Part shown: positions 31,556 through 43,115 of the stretch, piece by piece
Layout: each line of letters starts with the position of its first letter
How positions within the stretch are numbered: position 1 is the stretch's first letter
Translations under genes and position numbers: made by a program
The notes under the pieces: generated by a model
Told to the model about the DNA's origin: nothing
What the model saw: only the letters and a program-made list of their open reading frames with translations
Database searches by the model: none
Assembly (NCBI RefSeq): GCF_023065955.2
Contig: NW_026623100.1
Coordinates: 9,336,501-9,400,500, forward strand
DNA from: Ursus arctos
Lineage: Eukaryota > Chordata > Mammalia > Carnivora > Ursidae
DNA length: 64,000 nucleotides
Direction of reading: 5' to 3'

Positions 31556-34519
31556 GTAAGCATGAGTAGATATTTAAGACTTTTCTCCCCCAACTCTGAA
31601 TGTTCTTGCACACCTTGAGTATACGTGCCCCTTTGGGTCCTGGGGCATTGATAATGAAGCCTGGAGTCAGGGCCTGGCTATCAGAAAGGAGAAGAGAGGA
31701 AGAATTTGAGGTGTGGTTTAAGATGTAGAATTGACCAGGCTTGGTGATTAAAGGTTGAAGAGTATGTGAGAAAGGAAAGAAGGCAGGAAGACTCCCCATT
31801 TCTGGTTTGAATATTTGAATATAAGAGAAAGAAAGGTTTTCTCCTTGCCAGGGACCTGATGTGGTCAATACTTGGATAATTTCCCAGTAGTTGGCATAGG
31901 CTTGGGTGGAGCAGTTTCTAGGTATGTTCAGAAGTGAATCCAGCCTGAGGATACAGATGAATGGCTCTGTTTGGACAAGGATAATTGAGAGTCAAACCTG
32001 AAGAAGCTGTATTAGCCAAGAACAAAGTAAAGGCCAGAAGTAGGCAAACTCAGGAGTGGAAAACTGGAGCAACTTGAGAACAAGGCAGGAAGGATTTCAC
32101 AGGTTTCATGGAAAGGCAGGAAAGTTAGAGACCAGGGTTTCATTTTGTCTAGTTGAGCCAGAGTACCCGGGGGACATCCTGGAAGAGCAGCAGAGACTTG
32201 TGAATATATGGATGTGGGCTTGGGAAGAGTCCACGGAGAACATGAAGCACTAGCCTAAGCATGGAGCCCTAGGGAGGGACAAAAATTAAGATGTTGGCAG
32301 AGGAATGGAAGCCTGACAATGAGAGAGATCGCCTGACTCAAACCAAGAGAATATGAAGTCATGGAAGCCAAGAGGGAAGTTCCAGAAGGAAAGACATGGT
32401 CCCTGGTGTCAAACACTGCAGGGGGACAGATAAGACAGGAACTGAGAAGGTGTCCATCAGTAAGCTCCTTGGTGATGGAAAGTATTCCAGAGATGAATGG
32501 AATAGACTGGAAGGGTATTGGGTAAGAAGCTCTACTGTTGTGGGTTGACTAGTAGATGGAGATGAGTTGGTAGAAACCCTGCAAATAGAGCATCCTTGGG
32601 TCATCTGATTCCTGATCTAGTGCACCTTCTCTCCCCCTGCATCTCTATTCTAGAAAGTTCTAGAAGACTTATTACAGACCACAGGCAGGATAAGGCTTTT
32701 GGTTCTGGTCTCCTATGTATGAGCAGTTTGGGAAGCCAGCAGAGTTTCAGACAAGTCAAACAAGCCATTTAAATCAGTGTACTTGATGATAAGAATGTAT
32801 TTAAGGGATTCCAGAAATGTTCCTGGGATTCTTTTAAGGAGTCTGTACAGAGGTGGGGAGAGGCAGAGCAGTAGAGAACTACACCCTTGGTCTCCATGAC
32901 CAGCCACATTCTTCTGGTTTATGTCAGGTGGTCCCCCCAGAGTGGAGCCCAGGCTCTTGCTTTCAGCCTTCTGGTAGACCTTGCCCTGCGGTGGGTAACA
33001 AGAGGGCAGTTGGGTATCTGGTGGGGAAATGCCATTGGCTGGTTTAGTCACTCGCCTCCACACTTTCACATCCTCTATCAGCACCTGCACACTTTAGTCA
33101 TGACCACACACACTCTTCCTGTTTATACAGAAAGTGCCATTCAGAAAGCTTGCCAGTGAGATGGGAGCTCCACACACAGCCTCAGAGGAAAGAAGCTGAA
33201 CGACTTATTTGAGAGGGAAAGAAAAGGAGCCTGTGAATTGAGAGGTAAGATCAAGCTGGAGAGCGTCTGGGTCCTCTGGGCTGCTGTGGGTGGAGAAGAA
33301 GTAACCCTTGCTTTGTACCCTTTTTGGGGGGTGCATCAGAGTAGCACCCCTCAGGACTGGGCAGCAGGGAGCATCCCCATTGCATCCCATAGAGATAATT
33401 CAGCCTTGGGTGAATGGCTGGATAGACTGAGGAGGCAGACTTGGAACATGATCAGAAAAGGTCACAGAATTCATGTGGGTGCAGCAAGTGAAGGATATAC
33501 AGCCTTGGTATGGATGTGCTGATACTCTTTGTGATGATAGCTGGGCCTACGGGCCTTACGGACAGTGTGTCTGAACCTGACTTAGGCTGTTAGCTACACC
33601 TCCAAAAAAGAGCCTATGACACGGCCAGACTAGACCCCAGTGAATGGTCATAGAGAATGATCTCCCAGAGGCCTAGTCACAGGAAGGAGAGAATATGTGT
33701 GTTTTGCCCTAAGGCCACCAATGCTTCTGCATAAATAACTCAGAACAAATGAACTTCTCAACAATAGGGTCTGACAGCCCTATCTCATATTCTTTGGATA
33801 GCACATTATGTACTATGCATGCATGTATGCTTGGGTGTGCAGACATCGTGCATCTGTATATGGCACATTCTATGTATATGTACACACATACGTGTGTACA
33901 CATAGATACACATCTACTGCAAAGTAGCATAGTGACAATATTTTTGAAACCAGAGAACTAATGGTGTGACAAAAGATTTTTTTTCCTAATATGTGAATTG
34001 CTTGCTACTCAGACTCTTACAAATGTAAAAGTGAAATCATGTTTAGATAGCAGTGTGTAATCCCTTTTATTCAAAGGGTTGACAATTCTATGAGGTAGAG
34101 CCTGTTCAGGCATTCTGCGACCTGATATTACAACTAGAATAGGGTAAACCAACTGCTAACCGATACCCACAACAGCAGAGAAGTGACAGTAAGCTCGTTC
34201 CTTGGGTCTTGAGTGTACAACTAAGTATTTTTTTTTAAAACTATGATGTCTGCTTTTCTCAGAAGCATTGCCCCTTAGTGCAAAGTGAGGAAGAGTTCTT
34301 TTCTTTACTTAGGTCTGTCAGGGTTTCTCATCTCACTGCTGATGTGAGATTATTACAGTGAAAGTAACAAACACTCCATATGCTAAGGTTTTGGTTTTGT
34401 TTCTGCTTACTGTGGTTCTTTTTCTCTGGGCAACACCTGTATTTAGTGTTTAGTTGTGTCATGCATATTTTTTATTTATTTTGCATTTAGAAAGTGGAAA
34501 AATATACATTGTTCATTCA
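31556..34519. other. Unique sequence, no gene recognised
   Basis: No Can-SINE, L1 or assignable exon in almost 3 kb. Frames up to 136 codons overlap on both strands without domains. A degenerate CATA/TGTA-rich stretch at about 33.81-33.91 kb is a weak simple repeat. Confidence 0.5.
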
Positions 34520-34745
34520 CTGGATTTCTGGGTTCAAATCTTAACTCTAACACTTGCTGTGACTTTGGGCAAGTCATTCATCATACCTTTCTGCATCAGG
34601 GTCCTGGCATCTGTAAAATGGGTACAACAATAATCTCTACGTCTTAAGTAAGGTTTAGCAGAGCTGATACATATAAAGTGCTTAGGAGAGTGCCTGGCAC
34701 ATTGAAAGGGCTCAATAAGTGTTAATGACCATCATTAGTATTCGT
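34520..34745 (+). mobile_element. MIR, sense
   Basis: TTCTGGGTTCAAATCTTAACTCTAACACTTGCTGTGACTTTGGGCAAGTC, GCATCTGTAAAATGGGTACAACAATAATC, and GAGTGCCTGGCACATTGAAAGGGCTCAATAAGTG are all in order. The A/T-rich end has turned into a hexanucleotide repeat. Confidence 0.93.
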
Positions 34746-34793
34746 ATTCATATTCGTATTCGTATTCATATTCGTATTAGCATTAGTATTAGT
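34734..34793 (+). repeat. (ATTCGT/ATTCAT/ATTAGT)n, ten hexamers
   Basis: Ten units in constant phase grow from the 3' end of the MIR. Four contain CpG (ATTCGT). Substitutions are confined to positions 4-6 of the unit. On the minus strand this gives a meaningless asparagine/threonine-rich frame. Confidence 0.95.
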
Positions 34794-35139
34794 ATCACCG
34801 CCTTTTCCACAATTAAAGTTGCCAGACTTGAAGGAAAATCGTGGGAGAGTGGGAAAGATTGAAGGTGGGATGTGGGGTAGGTAAATGAGTGTATAAGGAG
34901 ATACAGAGGAGGTCAGAGCAAGGATACCCAAGTGCAAGCCCTGCAAAGGTGTATTGGGGGAGGGGTTGGGAAAGGAGCCAGGGCCAGACCTTCCCATGAG
35001 TCCCACTGGTGATTGGAGCAAGCTCCGGAGCTCGGCAGATTTGATGATATGAGTTCATACACCTCTTGTGCGTCCATGTGCACAGCAACCTGGGCAGTAG
35101 AAACCTGTAACTGGCATCCAAATGACAGTACATGGCATG

Positions 35140-35290
35140 GGGTCAGTGTCTGTCACGTGTGTGTACACGTTACATGCCTTTTCATGTTGTTGCATCAGAT
35201 CCCTTGTGATTGTGCCTATTTTAGAAGATAGCCAATAGCTGGCCCAAGGGTGCAGAGCCAGGTGGGAGCGGGCAGAGCAGGGGGTGGTGG
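35140..35290 (-). mobile_element. MIR fragment, antisense, weak
   Basis: CCTATTTTAGAAGATAGCCAATAGCTGGCCCAAGGGTGCAGAGCCAGGTGGGAG resembles the reverse MIR core. The interval 34794-35139 is unique sequence. Confidence 0.5.
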
Positions 35291-35354
35291 GGGTTGACCA
35301 TCTCCGACTCCGTGCTCCTAGGGTTGCCTCTACAGTACTAAGTGGTATTGAAAT

Positions 35355-35480
35355 GTGACTGATGAGAAAACCAGGTCCCAGAGAAATCAGAAACAAGTTC
35401 AAAGTCATGCTGAGGTTTAACAGTCTAGGGAGGAGCTGGATGCTGGTCTCTGATTTCTAGACCCTTTATTCTACACATCA
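35355..35480 (-). mobile_element. MIR, antisense
   Basis: ACTGATGAGAAAACCAGGTCCCAGAGAAATCAGAAACAAGTTCAAAGTCATGCTGAGG...GGAGCTGGATGCTGGTCTCTGATTTC is the reverse of the MIR core and 5' part. Confidence 0.7.
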
Positions 35481-35499
35481 GCTCAGAGGAAGAACTTTC

Positions 35500-35690
35500 A
35501 TCCTTGCATCCTGCCTCCTGAGGTTGACAGCTATGGGACTCCTTGTATAAATCAGCCTCTCCCGCGCTTCAGTTTCTTTATCTGTAAAGTGGGTATAATA
35601 ACATGTCCTACTCAGTGCCCAGGGTTTTAGGAGAGTCCAGGGAGGGTACATTTGCAAAATACGATTCTATTATTTCTTATTCATGTAGGA
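35500..35690 (+). mobile_element. MIR, sense
   Basis: CTTCAGTTTCTTTATCTGTAAAGTGGGTATAATAACATGTCCTACTCAG is a clear MIR middle. It lies head to tail and opposite in strand to the MIR just upstream. Confidence 0.85.
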
Positions 35691-37689
35691 GAAAAGTGTG
35701 GAAACCGACTTTCAGTACAGGCAGTTAAAAGAAAAGGGAAAGGGAAAGTATAAATGATATTGGTTCTTAATGATGCGTCATTAGGTAGGATTTAGCTCAT
35801 TCTTTCAGATAGCTGTTTTGCTCCCTGGTACTGATGTTCCATAATCTGTTGAATCATTCCCATATATGGAAAATTAATTTATTGCCAATTTTTATAATAT
35901 TACAAATCAAACTGCAGCGACTGTTTGCCTCCAAATCCTGTAGTACATTCTACTAGTTCTTCTATTTTTTGCAAATCTGATCAGCAAATGGTGTTCTCAT
36001 TTTTGTTTTCATTGGCTTTTCTTCGATTATCAATGTGTTGTTTCCCAATGTTTTAAAACATAACTGCAAAAAATAAAAACATTATCCCTCATCCAAAAAA
36101 CAGCCCCAAACCATTCCTTTTAAAGTGAAGTAGCACCATTTTTCTCATGATTAAAATACAAACAGGTGTTTGTGTACAAATATGAACCCATTGAAAAACA
36201 CCTTGCCAGAGATTCCTCTTTATACCTGTTATTGGTGCTAAAAATGGGGGGGGGGGCTATCATGAATACAAGACAACAAGACTCCTGCAATAACTAATAA
36301 ACATGACAACTTGATTTATTAATGGTCCTCTGCTGTAGTCTGTTGACAGATTTTTCTTTACAGAAAAATTACCATGGTTTAAATCTCTATCGTATGGCAC
36401 TTAATTCAATCGACAATATGTTACCAATTAGATCCTGCTTAAACTACCATCAGCCAGCAGACCACGGAACATGTTAAGTAGGATGACAATCAGACAACTA
36501 GTAAAATGCTTTGTGGCAGAGTTCTCAGGCCCAAGGAGCAGTGATGAAACAATGGAAAATGAAGAGAGAAAAGGCTAATCCTGCATTTACTTTTACCCAT
36601 TCTGAACAAAGAAATTGTTTCAGGTTCTCCTGAAAGCGTCCAAAGGGTTTGGGTTTGAGCTGATTGTCGGATGTGCTGATACTCACTGTCTCTCTTCCAC
36701 CCTTCCATCCTCTTGCCTCCTTTGGTGATAAATTTGCAAACTGAATGGAATTCTACTCCAAAATCCTCTCTAAGGTGATAATGTAGAACTTCAACTCGGT
36801 CATGAGGTCCCATTTAGTCACGTGTTTTAAGACTCCACCTTTCCCCCAAGCACCAGCTGTTGCCTGTGGTAAGAGAATTCTCGCTAAGTGGGATGAGCTG
36901 CTTTTCATATTTTCGTCTTGGAATCTGGCTGTATCAGTCAGTGCACTGTTGCAAGAGAGAGAAACCAAATTGAGCTGTGCTAAACAAAAAGGCAATTTTT
37001 TGGAACATTTGGGGGGGGGGGTTGCTAACCAGGTATAAAAGAGAGCAGCAAGTGAGGGGGTCTGAAGGCCAAGCAGCCAGAACCAGTAAGAACACCATTA
37101 AGAACCACAGTAATGGAAATGTGAACCCAGTCTGCACCATGTAATGTGGCCACCACTGTGACAGATAGGACCTCAGTTGTCCCCACTTTGGGGCATTCTT
37201 TATGTAAAATACAGAGTCCCAGAAAGAAGGCAGAGTGCATCTAGGTCACGTGTCTGTCCCCAGGGAAAGGTCGAGTCCATCCATTTGACTTCAGGCCCTA
37301 CTACCCAAAGCTCTGCACATGAAGACATCCTCAAAAGGAAGAGTGGAGTGGTAATAGGAAGGGGTGGATAGTTGGAAGGTGACAGCAAAAAAATGACAAA
37401 TGTCTGCCCCATGGTTACTACGCGGCGGCCTCTCGGTGGAGGCTGGTTAGTTATAAGTGGGAGACATCAGCCACTGGTGGTTTGTTTCGATAGATAGGCG
37501 TACAAAGAGGGAATTAGGAGACTGAGACACCGCTGCTTCCTGCATTCGCATTTTGGTCACTTTGCATAGATAGATTTGCTTCGCTTCTACAGCATGAGAC
37601 CAAGGAATTTTCTTAAGGACCTGAGCAATAATATGGAACTTCCTTCCAAATCAAAGTACGAGGTACTGTTTCCTCAGCTCTTACCTATG
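35691..37689. other. Largely unique sequence with two G11 runs
   Basis: The part at 35.8-36.06 kb may be a very old LINE but is not assignable. Runs of 11 G occur at 36246-36256 and 37011-37021. Frames up to 107 codons have no domain. No exon is supported. Confidence 0.45.
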
Positions 37690-37860
37690 GTGAGCATTTT
37701 ATAGTGTTTTTCTGAGTCCTTGCAACAGCCCTGCGAAGTAGATACTCATAGAGAGAGAATAGAGGCTCTCTAAGGTTAAGTGACTTGCCCAAGTGCATAC
37801 AGTTAGAGGTGAGGTTCAAACCGCGGCTTCCCAACTCTGAAACCTTCTACACCAGCCAGC
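37690..37860 (-). mobile_element. MIR, antisense
   Basis: GCAACAGCCCTGCGAAGTAGATACTC, GAGGCTCTCTAAGGTTAAGTGACTTGCCCAAGTGCATACAGTTAGAGGTGAGGTTCAAACCGCGGC is a well-ordered reverse MIR. Confidence 0.92.
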
Positions 37861-39039
37861 CTTAAGGTGATCCTGCAGGCTGCACAGCAGCAACACACGT
37901 GGCATTATTAGAATAAAACCCCTTTTCCTCCAGGACGCCACTGTGTGTGTGTCTGAGTGTGTGCACATGAACACACGTGTGTGCTAGAGGGTACACATAA
38001 CCAGGAAGAATGCTGAGAGGAAAGTTAGGGGCTCAGAGGAAAAACATCCCATATGTTATAACTTTGCCTAGGCTGTCCCTGTTTCTAAATACCGTGACAA
38101 TATTTTTTGAAGCAAAGATCAAAGGACATATGGTCTGACTCATGGGTTAACAAAGGGAAAATATTTGAAATTGGAAATATCTGGGACAATTTGAGATGTG
38201 TGGCTACAGTCATTCTCAGAGCACCTGGAAATCATGGAGTTCTTTTGAAACACTTTGAAATACTGGCATATTAAATCCCATTCTCCAAACGAGGAATAAT
38301 TTTATCAGCAGAAATTAGGACAGCCTTATACATTGGCTGTTTGATTCCATAGCTGTGAAATTTCATGCCTATGAAAGTAACAAAGGTGTGAAATCTGTTT
38401 GCATCACCTGTAAAATCATTAGAAATAATAAGAGAATTCTTCATACAAAAATAAATAGATTTCTTAGAGCAAAAATAGCCAGTAAGAAAATATAATGAGA
38501 AAAAGGGGCTATAATTCACAAAAGCCACTGCAATTTAAATACCTAGAAAAGAACTTAAGAGGAAACACATGAGACTATATGAAAAAAAAATCTACTTAGG
38601 TTTGTGAAACATATAAATGAAAGCACATAATGTGTGGAGACTAGATAAGCAGACTCAGTATAACTCTCACCAAACTAATTTGTATGCCAAAAATATGTAA
38701 AATAAAATTTCCAGTGCATTTGGGGAACAAAAGGACTTGATAAAATTCCAGTCTAAAATTCTGATGAATTTTAGATTGGAATAACCAGGATATTCTTGGA
38801 GGGAAAAAAAAGAAGAAAGGAGGGGCAGGCATGATGCTTGCCTTGTGGAATATGAAAGTTTCAGTGGTCATGTGGTTCCAGAAGGATGCACAGATCAATG
38901 GGAGAGAAGAGAAAGTTCGCACACACATACACTCACACATATGCAAATTTGGTATATGATAAATATATTGAATCAGTAATATCAAGAATGAGGACGGTAA
39001 TATCGAGAATGGTCAGTCCTCATTTGACTGGATTCTGTG
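37861..39039. other. Unique sequence, possible conserved non-coding element at 38.27-38.53 kb
   Basis: No repeat family or exon. The 38.27-38.53 kb part is AT-rich, repeat-free and has homeobox- and E-box-like strings (ATTAG, CACCTG), which is suggestive but not evidence of function. Confidence 0.4.
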
Positions 39040-40740
39040 GCCGATCTGACACGGTTATTCTCTCCTTCCTTAACAAAGGAACCTCCCCCTCCGCCTCCAG
39101 AACATCATTCTCTTACTTCTTTTCCTATCTCACTGGCCAACTTCCTCACTCCTTCGCCGCCTCCTTTTTGGGTTCCTTCTCCAACTCTTCCACATCTCTA
39201 GATGGTGGCATGCCCAGGTCTCAGTCCTCCAACTTCTCTGCTCTGTCTGCATTCACTCCCCGGCCATTGGGTCTGACATGACCGTGGAAACACCAACAAT
39301 GCCCAGACTTCCTTCTCCCAGCCCTGACCTGTCTTCTGACTAGACACCTGACTGCCCAACAACACTCAGCATCTCTACTTGAATGTATATTCAGCCTCAT
39401 AATCTTAACATGTCCAAAATAGAATTCCTGATTTCCCTGCCTCCAACCCTTCTCCTCCTGCAGTTTCCTTTCATGTCACTAAAAGCCTCCTCTGTTCTTC
39501 CTTCTCTCAGGCCAGCACCTCAAAGCCATCCTTCATGCCTTTCTTTCACAACACACATCTAATCCATCAGCAAATCCCGTCCATGTGTCCTTTGAAATAT
39601 ATCCAGAACTGAATCACTTCTCACCTCTTTCGCCTCTACCGCTCTGGTCTCTTACCTGTTCTGCCTACTGGTTTCCTTTCCACACTCTCCCTTCTTCCCT
39701 CTGTTCTAAGTACAGATCCAGAGGAATTCTTATAGAACAAGTCAAATCATGTAACGGCTCAAGCCCCTCTAAGAGCCTCCTTCCTCACTGTTCTAGTTCT
39801 CTATTGCTGCATGACCAACTATCCCAAAACATGGTAATTTAAGACAGCATTTCAATTTTGCTCAAGATACCATGGATCAGGAATTGGAGCATGTAGGTGT
39901 TGGCCAGGCTGGAGAATCCCCTGCCGCTTCTTCACCCACGTGCCCGGTGCCTTGTGGCTCCTTGGCCTCTCTGTCTCTTCATGTGCCATCTCATCTTCCA
40001 GGGCTCCCCATGTGGCTTGAGCTTCTCACAGAATGGTGGTTGTGTTTTTTTCCATTGTGATTGTCTTCTAAGAGGCAGGAAGAAGAAGCTACCGCACCAG
40101 TTAGAGGTTACTGCCCAAACTGTTACAGCATCTCTTTTGCCATATTTTATCAGCCAAACCAGTTACCAGGCCTGCCCAGAGACAAAGAGGTTGAAGGTAC
40201 AGCAATGCCATATTGCAGACAAGCCCACAGGATGTGGCTGTGGCCATCTTTGGGAAATGTAATCAGCTATGCTCATTCAGTGCCAAAATCCAAAGTGCTT
40301 ACCATAACCAATCAGGTCCTACATGATCTGACTCTGGCCACCCCTCTGACTTCTTCTAGTACCATCTCCCCTGATTTGTGGTACTACTGCAGCTAGAGTG
40401 GTCTCTTTGTCATTCTTGGAACACACCAAGTATAATCTGACCTCACGGCCCAGGACCTACTGTTCCCTCTGCTTGAAATGCCCTTCCCAGGATACCTAGG
40501 TCACCTCTCACTTCCTTCAGGTCTCTACCCTAATATCACCATTTCAGAGAGAACTTCCTTGACCACTCTGTGTAAAATAGCCATTCCAGCCCCCTCCTTG
40601 TCCACAGCATTTAGCACCACCTAAAATACTTCATGTTTAGTTGCCCCTTTTGCATCTCCCTGTTATAATACAGTGTATCCCCAGGACCTAGAAAAATGCC
40701 TGCTTATCATAGGTTCTGGGTAAGGATTTGTTGACTAAAT
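39040..40740 (+). mobile_element. Long L2 LINE, sense, with a nested unassigned repeat
   Basis: L2 landmarks run in order: TCTTAACATGTCCAAAATAGAATTCCTGA, CATCTAATCCATCAGCAAATCC, TTTGAAATATATCCAGAACTGAATCACTTCTCACC, AAATCATGTAACGGCTCAAGC, [insert], AAAGTGCTTACCATAACC, CTACATGATCTGACTCTGGCC, TGTTCCCTCTGCTTGAAATGCCCTTCCC and GGATTTGTTGACTAAAT at the 3' end. About 1.2 kb of L2 is unusually long for a surviving copy. The L2 coding frame is destroyed. Confidence 0.88.
39790..40275 (+). mobile_element. Old interspersed repeat nested in L2, family unassigned
   Basis: Starts TTCTAGTTCTCTATTGCTGCATGACC and interrupts L2 homology, which resumes at CTCATTCAGTGCCAAAATCC. The interrupted L2 ends ...CTTCCTCACTG. 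The beginning resembles a common mammalian element whose name I cannot assign safely. Confidence 0.6.
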
Positions 40741-41199
40741 ATATAATTAGAAAAGTAACTTTCCAGTAATCAACACTAGGACACTGTCTAATTGTTGGGG
40801 GTGATTGGGAGTAGAGTAAAATTAGATGCATACTAAATTAGAATGAGTTCTAGGAAGATTTTAATGTAGTATAATAAAGCTTGACAATTACTAGAGAAAA
40901 TTTAGGTAAAGATTTAATAATCTAGGTGTGAGAAAGGTTTTTGTAAGTCTGATACTAAATAAATGAACTGTAAATAAAAATAAGGATAGATTTGACTCTG
41001 TCAAAAACACCACACACACAGAAAATGAACAGCAAACTTGGAAAAATACTTCAATATGTAATGTGTGCATGCTATCATTAATAGATACAAAGCTCTGTCA
41101 AATAAACTCAGAAAAGAAAAAATATATATAAATGACTAATAAGCATTTGGGAAGAAAAATTCCACCAGCTGTGTGGTGGCGGGCAAGCTACTCAGTTCC
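40741..41199. other. AT-rich unique sequence
   Basis: Nothing recognised. Confidence 0.5.
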
Positions 41200-41320
41200 A
41201 TCAAAATGGATGCCATGTGGCTTCAGTGAGCAAATATCTGTACCTTTCTTAGAATAGCACTTGGCGTATAGTAGGTGCTTAATAACCACTGGCTTTCGTA
41301 TTACTATGATCTCCTAATGC
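41200..41320 (+). mobile_element. MIR 3' part, sense
   Basis: CTTTCTTAGAATAGCACTTGGCGTATAGTAGGTGCTTAATAACCACTGGC is the MIR 3' end pattern. Confidence 0.8.
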
Positions 41321-41636
41321 CATGTGTGACGCGGAGATGGAACTTCTAAGTGTTTATTAATTATTTCAGTCCTTCGTTCCCTGGGGTGCACCTGGCAGAT
41401 CACGTCAGAGGCAGCACCCGGCTTTCTTCCCCCATTGCCTCATAAATATAATGAAGAGAAGGTGAGGTAGAAACCCTGTAATTCTTGAGAAATCTGTTTT
41501 AAAAGGCAGCCTCTCCCAAGAAAACTGCATTTATATCATATCAGTAATACTGACCTGAAAACCATACTCATTTGAGTAGTTAACGGCCGAGAAAGCACCG
41601 TGTCATGCACTGAACCAACACTTACACTGTTTGGTA

Positions 41637-41637
41637 A

Positions 41638-41676
<39 letters not shown>

Positions 41677-41680
41677 TAAT
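41637..41680 (+). repeat. (AAT)n microsatellite
   Basis: About 13 AAT units, then TTAATAATC. Encodes a meaningless tyrosine run on the minus strand. Confidence 0.96.
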
Positions 41681-42834
41681 AATCAAGTGTGTCTGTGGAG
41701 TCTGAGGTTCACAGGAGTAGTGGGCTGTCCTTCTCCTAAAGATATTGGGAATGTTGGGGAACTGGAATGTTGAGTCCATCTTTTTGTTTCTCAAATGGCA
41801 TATTTACAGTCTGAGGTCAGAGAAGCTCTGGGCAGAAAATGTTGCCATGGAATTTCTGGCTATTAATTTTATGACTCTGTTATTCAATCTTCATTGTTGT
41901 CTGGACTGCAATTATATTTTTGTGCTTTAGGAGATGCTCAACAATCTTTGTTTAGAAATAAAGAGTGAGCAGTTAACCTTCCTGACTGGTAAATGCCCTT
42001 CTGTTGACTCAACTGAGATCTTTGAGGATTGACAATGCCTCAGCTGGGTTGTCCTGTGAGACAGCCCAGTGATCTTGTCTTCCCAAACTGCATGAAATGA
42101 TTTTGCTTACAAACCTTCTGAAAGAACCCCCAAAAACTTCGTACTTCAAGACTTCCTGGAAATCAGTATTTGAAACTGTCTCTTAAAAAACAAAAAGCCT
42201 TTATTTCAGGACAATGAACATTCTAAGGGCTGTAGTAAGATTGTTGCAGGCAATGACCCACATAGGGGCACACTGCCGAGTGTGTGAATAGGAACTAAGA
42301 TTCAGCCCACCCTCCATTCGACCAGAGGAAGGAATGTTTTTTCTCTAGTTCTCACAAAGGTAACAGCATCTCACTAAGCCCTGTGCCTACCCCTTGGAGT
42401 GGATGTCACTTATGCATGTACACAGGACAGGCCTGGGTGAGAGGAGTGTCCTATGTGGTAGAAATCTGTGGTGCAGGGGAGGCAGGAATGGAGAGATGAC
42501 ATGGAGCCGTGCCCACAGAGCAGTCTTGGGCAAATCAGTTTTAGAAAGGATGACATCCACAAACAAAAGCTAGTCGTAGAGTTCATTAACCCTGACTATC
42601 ATTCAGTTTCTAGAAACTTCTAGAAAGTTCTTCGCATACCGTACCCAAGTTTGGAGACTTCTGTGTTAATCATTATGTTTTACATGCCGCGTGCCCTTAA
42701 CTAATAGAGAGCCTACTGAAAGTGTGACATATGCAATATGCCTCCCTTAGAACAAGGATTCCTGCCAGTGACACTTGGCCATGACACACCTCTTTCTCAT
42801 GGGCAGTGTAACTTGTATGGGGCAGAACCACATA
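41681..42834. other. Unique sequence with a small hairpin
   Basis: No repeat or exon recognised. A 10-bp stem with a 6-base loop can form at 42044-42069 (CTGGGTTGTC with GACAGCCCAG, one G-U pair). Confidence 0.45.
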
Positions 42835-43115
42835 GAGGCCATGTGTTAGAGCTCAGCTCCAATCCCAGCTGTGCCTCCCAGTATAAATGAACATTAACGA
42901 TCCGTCATCCAACACTTCCTATGCACTGGGCACTAGGAGATCTGTAACTGTGGGCAAATTACTTTCCTCTCTGAGTCTCAGTTTACTCTTCAGTTCAAAT
43001 AGGGATAATAATACATCTGGGTTGTTGCGAGGATTTAATGAGGTTGTATGCAATGCATTCAGAATAGCCGGAACATATAGAGCACTCAGTAAAAAGCAGC
43101 TATTTTTTTTCTTAT
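42835..43115 (+). mobile_element. MIR, sense
   Basis: GAGCTCAGCTCCAATCCCAGCTG, TAACTGTGGGCAAATTACTTTCCTCTCTGAGTCTCAGTTTACTC, ATAGGGATAATAATACATC, GGGTTGTTGCGAGGATTTAATGAGG and AGAGCACTCAGTAAA are ordered MIR landmarks, with a short disruption near 42.9 kb. Confidence 0.92.
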
